Assembly: GCA_964556545.1 (NCBI GenBank)
Contig: CAZKWE010000075.1
Coordinates: forward strand, 1 to 7,501
Length of the DNA: 7,501 nucleotides
Origin: JALSKU01 sp964556545
Lineage (GTDB): Bacteria; Campylobacterota; Campylobacteria; Campylobacterales; JALSKU01
Direction of reading: 5' to 3'
Made by a program: the position numbers and the translations under genes. A model generated the notes under the pieces. It made no database searches, was not told where the DNA came from, and saw nothing but the letters and a program-made list of their open reading frames with translations. Shown here one piece after another: positions 5,944 to 7,501 of the stretch; within the stretch, counting starts at the first letter, position 1, and every line of letters begins with the position of its first letter.

Positions 5944-5951
5944 CGTTGTAC
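5845..5951 (+). other. attC recombination site 1 (end of first cassette)
   Basis: Boxes: 1L GGATAAC (5845-5851), spacer AAGTC, 2L GCAGGAGCG (5857-5865); 2R CGCTCTGC (5932-5939), spacer TCGGC, 1R GTTGTAC (5945-5951). The arms pair with two extrahelical bases on the left side, G5860 and A5866, and the stem continues ACACTCT/AGAGTGT. A further AGAAAGC/GCTTTCT hairpin fills the loop. Bulged bases on one arm, a 5x5 central unpaired segment and 1L/1R outer boxes are the defining features of folded attC recognised by IntI. GTTGTAC departs from GTTRRRY at one base. The length of 107 nt is within the family range. Confidence 0.82.
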
Positions 5952-5962
5952 GTATAAAAAGA

Positions 5963-5967
5963 AAGGA
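5963..5967 (+). promoter_or_regulatory. AAGGA ribosome site of the serpin gene
   Basis: AAGGA is followed by 5 bases and ATG at 5973. This is the only well-formed initiation site for the serpin frame and sets its original start upstream of the in-frame TGA. Confidence 0.75.
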
Positions 5968-5972
5968 TAAAA

Positions 5973-7202
5973 ATGAAAAGTAAACTTAAAATTGTTTGAA
6001 TTATTATAGTTGTCACTTTTTTCTTAAGCTCTCCCTTCATTTTTGCAAAAACAACTGGTGATTTGCAAACAGTAGTAAAAGGTAATAATGATTTCGGCTT
6101 CGATTTATATCAAAAACTCAAAGGAGAAAAGGGGAATTTATTCTTCTCTCCCTACAGTATTTCCACAGCACTTGCAATGACTTACGCTGGTGCAAGAGGC
6201 CAGACAGAAAAAGAAATGGCGGGTGTCTTGCATTTCTCTTTAAAACAAGAACCACTACATTCATCGTTTTCAAAGCTCCAGTCAGAACTAAATGCTATTC
6301 AAAATGAAGGTTATGTCAAACTTAGCATAGCTAACTCATTATGGGCACAAAAAGGTTATCATTTTTTGGATACTTTCTTTAATCTGAACAAAAAATACTA
6401 TGGTGCTGGTTTGAATTTTGTTGATTTTAAAAAAGAAATCGAAGCTGCACGGGAAACAATAAATATTTGGGTAAAAGATAAAACTCAACAGAAAATTAAA
6501 GAATTAATTAAACCTGGCATGATTAATTCACTTACAAGATTGGTTCTCTGTAATGCTATTTATTTCAAGGGTAACTGGTTAGTTCAGTTTGATAAAAAAA
6601 GAACAAAAAAGGACAAATTTTATATTTCTCCTGATAAAACTATAAAAGTTGCTATGATGAATCAAGAATCAAGGTATAAATACAAAGATTTTGGCAGTTT
6701 TAGTGCTATAGAGTTGCCGTATGAAGGAAATGATTTATCTATGATTATCTTTTTGCCCAAAGAAATTGATGGGTTAGCAGAGTTTGAAAAAAATCTAACA
6801 AATAGTAATGTAAAAGCTTGGATAGATAGATTGACAGCGTCTTATAAGTCAAAGATTTTTGTAATCCTTCCCATATTTAAAACTACCTGTGAATTCGAAT
6901 TATCTAAAATACTTAGTGATATGGGTATGCAGAATGCTTTCTCACCTACATTAGCTGATTTTTCTGGCATGACTGGCAGAAAAAATCTTTTTATAAGCAA
7001 AGTTATTCATAAAGCTTTTGTGGATGTCAATGAAGAAGGCACAGAGGCTGCTGCAGCAACAGCTGTGCTTATGCAACTAGGGGTCGCCGGAATCAGCAGG
7101 CCGCTAATGTTTCGCGCAAATCACCCTTTTGTGTTTTTGATTCGAGAAAACCAAACGGGAAGCATTTTATTTATTGGAAGAATTATTGATCCAACAAAAT
7201 AA
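5973..7202 (+). pseudogene. Secreted serpin (serine protease inhibitor) gene with an in-frame TGA in the signal peptide
   Basis: Serpins trap serine (sometimes cysteine) proteases by inserting a cleaved reactive loop into their own beta-sheet. The frame reads MKSKLKIV, TGA (5997-5999), IIIVVTFFLSSPFIFA, then a mature protein starting KTTGDLQ. Without the TGA it would be a 409-residue exported protein with a classic signal peptide cut after FIFA. From 6063 (TTG) the serpin domain is complete: NLFFSPYSISTALAMTYAGA near the N-terminus, the inhibitory hinge EEGTEAAAATA (bases 7032-7064), and the C-terminal HPFVFLIRENQTGSILFIGR signature. Alanine-rich hinges mark inhibitory serpins. Counting from the hinge puts P1-P1' at or near Leu-Gly-Val, so target specificity is unclear. 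A cytoplasmic product from TTG 6063 is possible, but no good ribosome site precedes it. A sequencing error or readthrough are alternatives. Confidence 0.88.
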
Positions 7203-7207
7203 GAAGC

Positions 7208-7275
7208 GTACAGCAAATCGCTACAGCGGATTGTAAACGCTGCACGTTTCCAACCGCTGAGCTCAAACGTTCACA
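7208..7275 (+). other. attC recombination site 2 (end of the serpin cassette)
   Basis: Boxes: 1L GTACAGC (7208-7214), spacer AAATC, 2L GCTACAGCGG (7220-7229); 2R CCGCTGAGC (7254-7262), spacer TCAAAC, 1R GTTCACA (7269-7275). 2L/2R pair perfectly apart from the extrahelical A7223. A second extrahelical A7230 precedes TTG/CAA, and AAACG/CGTTT closes a 5-base loop. The plan is the same as in attC 1: 5-base left spacer, two bulges on the left arm. At 68 nt it is typical. The outer 1R box pairs poorly with 1L, as expected when its last six bases belong to the flanking DNA. It starts 5 bp after the serpin stop. Confidence 0.85.
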
Positions 7276-7425
7276 AAAGAGATATGGATACAGACACAAA
7301 AAGTTAGTAATGATACTTGGGACATTACAAAAGAAAAAAGTAAAAGTGGATGGAAGACCACGAAGGAATTTAGTGTAGATATGAGTGACGATGCTAAAAA
7401 TAAATATGAAGAATTGACAAAATAA
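7270..7425 (+). pseudogene. 5'-truncated gene for an 11-residue W-x-x-T-x-x-x-S repeat protein
   Basis: The frame from the attC border to TAA (7423-7425) has no usable start codon but reads as a periodic peptide: WIQTQKVSNDT, WDITKEKSKSG, WKTTKEFSVDM, then a charged tail ending YEELTK. The tryptophan codons sit exactly 33 bases apart (7285, 7318, 7351). The repeat continues upstream of any possible start and stops at the attC, so the 5' part has been lost there. Such 11-residue amphipathic repeats are known in LEA-like and other surface-binding helical proteins; the function here is unknown. An ATG at 7284 in another frame ends after 7 codons and is not its start. Confidence 0.6.
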
Positions 7426-7426
7426 T

Positions 7427-7501
7427 ATGAATTTAATTAGTTTAAAACCATTAACAAATGAATATTTAGAATCGATAGGTTTTACTTGGCATACAGATAG
7501 T
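7427..7501 (+). CDS. Start of a protein resembling the glutathionylspermidine-synthase (YgiC/YjfC-like) family, cut by the window end
   Basis: Twenty-five codons are visible, beginning MNLISLKPLTNEYLESIGF and then TWHTDS. The phrase EYLE-x-IGF-x-WHTD is what I remember from the N-terminus of ATP-grasp glutathionylspermidine-synthase-like proteins of this phylum; the catalytic part lies beyond the window. The start is 1 bp after the stop of the truncated repeat gene, so the two probably formed one operon. No strong ribosome site is seen, and if the upstream gene is truncated, this gene may have lost its promoter or may now be read from the cassette array. Confidence 0.5.
   Translation, partial: MNLISLKPLTNEYLESIGFTWHTDS

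Larger units (their letters stand above)
5766..5945 (+). mobile_element. Proposed first cassette: about 180 bp, geneless, made of nested inverted repeats
   Basis: The right limit is the G of the attC core box GTTGTAC. The left limit at 5766 is inferred from GTAATCC. Inside are the hairpin at 5765-5795, a second long imperfect hairpin at 5813-5854, and the attC itself. Short frames crossing it do not look like proteins and are read through palindromes. Geneless cassettes are known in large integron arrays; some act as promoters or encode small RNAs. No function is claimed here. Confidence 0.5.
5946..7269 (+). mobile_element. Serpin gene cassette
   Basis: The cassette runs from the TTGTAC half of attC 1 to the G of the core box of attC 2 (1,324 bp). 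In a true cassette the 1L box of its attC should be complementary to its first bases. Here 1L is GTACAGC and the complement of GTTGTAC is GTACAAC, 6 of 7 identical with the difference giving a G-T pair. That supports these limits independently of the stem fold. It holds one gene in the usual orientation, with a 27-bp leader from the border to the ATG. Confidence 0.82.
4635..7275. mobile_element. Chromosomal-type integron: intI, attI region and a short cassette array
   Basis: The span holds an intact integrase (minus), an AT-rich divergent control region, one geneless structured cassette, a serpin cassette and two attC sites oriented with their GTT core boxes away from intI. It is flanked by an RluA-family gene on the left and by a 5'-truncated gene on the right. 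There is no transposase, resistance gene or terminal repeat, so it looks sedentary rather than transposon-borne. More cassettes could lie outside the window only if the right flank is not the array end. Confidence 0.85.

Noticed and set aside
5765..5951. CRISPR array or REP element
   Set aside because: There are no regularly spaced direct repeats. The repeats are inverted and organised around attC boxes.
5997..5999. TGA recoded as tryptophan
   Set aside because: hisF, rlmN and the RluA-family gene all end at TGA in this window, and none has an internal TGA at a conserved tryptophan.
5783..6040. Short open frames on both strands across the first attC (66 and 82 codons)
   Set aside because: They are translations of palindromic attC DNA and, on the minus strand, of the antisense of the serpin signal sequence. 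They have no ribosome site or family likeness.
7284..7307. A 46-codon gene starting at ATG 7284 broken by a one-base frameshift in an A-run
   Set aside because: The 11-residue tryptophan repeat continues in the same frame upstream past the A-run (WIQTQKVS), so that frame was coding before the ATG. A 5' truncation explains the data better.

Overview
The window looks like AT-rich chromosomal DNA of a Campylobacterota (Epsilonproteobacteria) member. HisF, RlmN and the RluA-type pseudouridine synthase all read like Campylobacterota proteins, and genes are tightly packed with overlapping stops and starts. I would place it near Sulfurimonas, Sulfurovum or their relatives, but I cannot name a genus from the sequence alone. 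TGA is used as a normal stop by hisF, rlmN and the RluA-family gene.

Left part (1-1300): the 3' portion of an FtsK/SpoIIIE-type DNA-pumping ATPase, probably the end of an integrated element. A 545-bp gene-free stretch follows, rich in inverted repeats: a compound hairpin after the FtsK stop, a 13-bp bulged inverted repeat whose distal arm resembles a tRNA 3' end, and a multi-stem block directly upstream of hisF.

Centre (1301-3750, + strand): a compact core operon of hisF, a short nucleoside-phosphorylase-fold protein, rlmN (TTG start) and a 36-residue one-helix membrane protein. Each gene overlaps the next. The last small gene also overlaps the 3' end of a convergent pseudouridine synthase gene by 19 bp.

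Right part (3732-7501): an integron. intI (minus strand) has the family-specific insert and all catalytic residues, and it is translationally coupled to the downstream RluA-family gene. An AT-rich promoter/attI region lies to its right, followed by a cassette array running in the opposite direction. Two attC recombination sites can be drawn base by base (5845-5951 and 7208-7275), each with a 1L box, a 5-nt spacer and a 2L arm carrying two extrahelical bases. The first cassette (about 180 bp) has no gene and is almost entirely inverted repeats. The second (5946-7269) carries a serpin protease-inhibitor gene with an intact inhibitory hinge. Its signal peptide is interrupted by an in-frame TGA at codon 9, and the 1L box of its attC matches the cassette's own first bases, which confirms the cassette limits.

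Beyond the second attC lies a 5'-truncated gene encoding an 11-residue W-x-x-T-x-x-x-S repeat, then the start of a gene resembling the glutathionylspermidine-synthase (YgiC/YjfC-like) family. The array therefore seems to end inside a chromosomal operon. The most notable content is a small chromosomal integron in a Campylobacterota-like genome carrying a secreted-type serpin as cargo.
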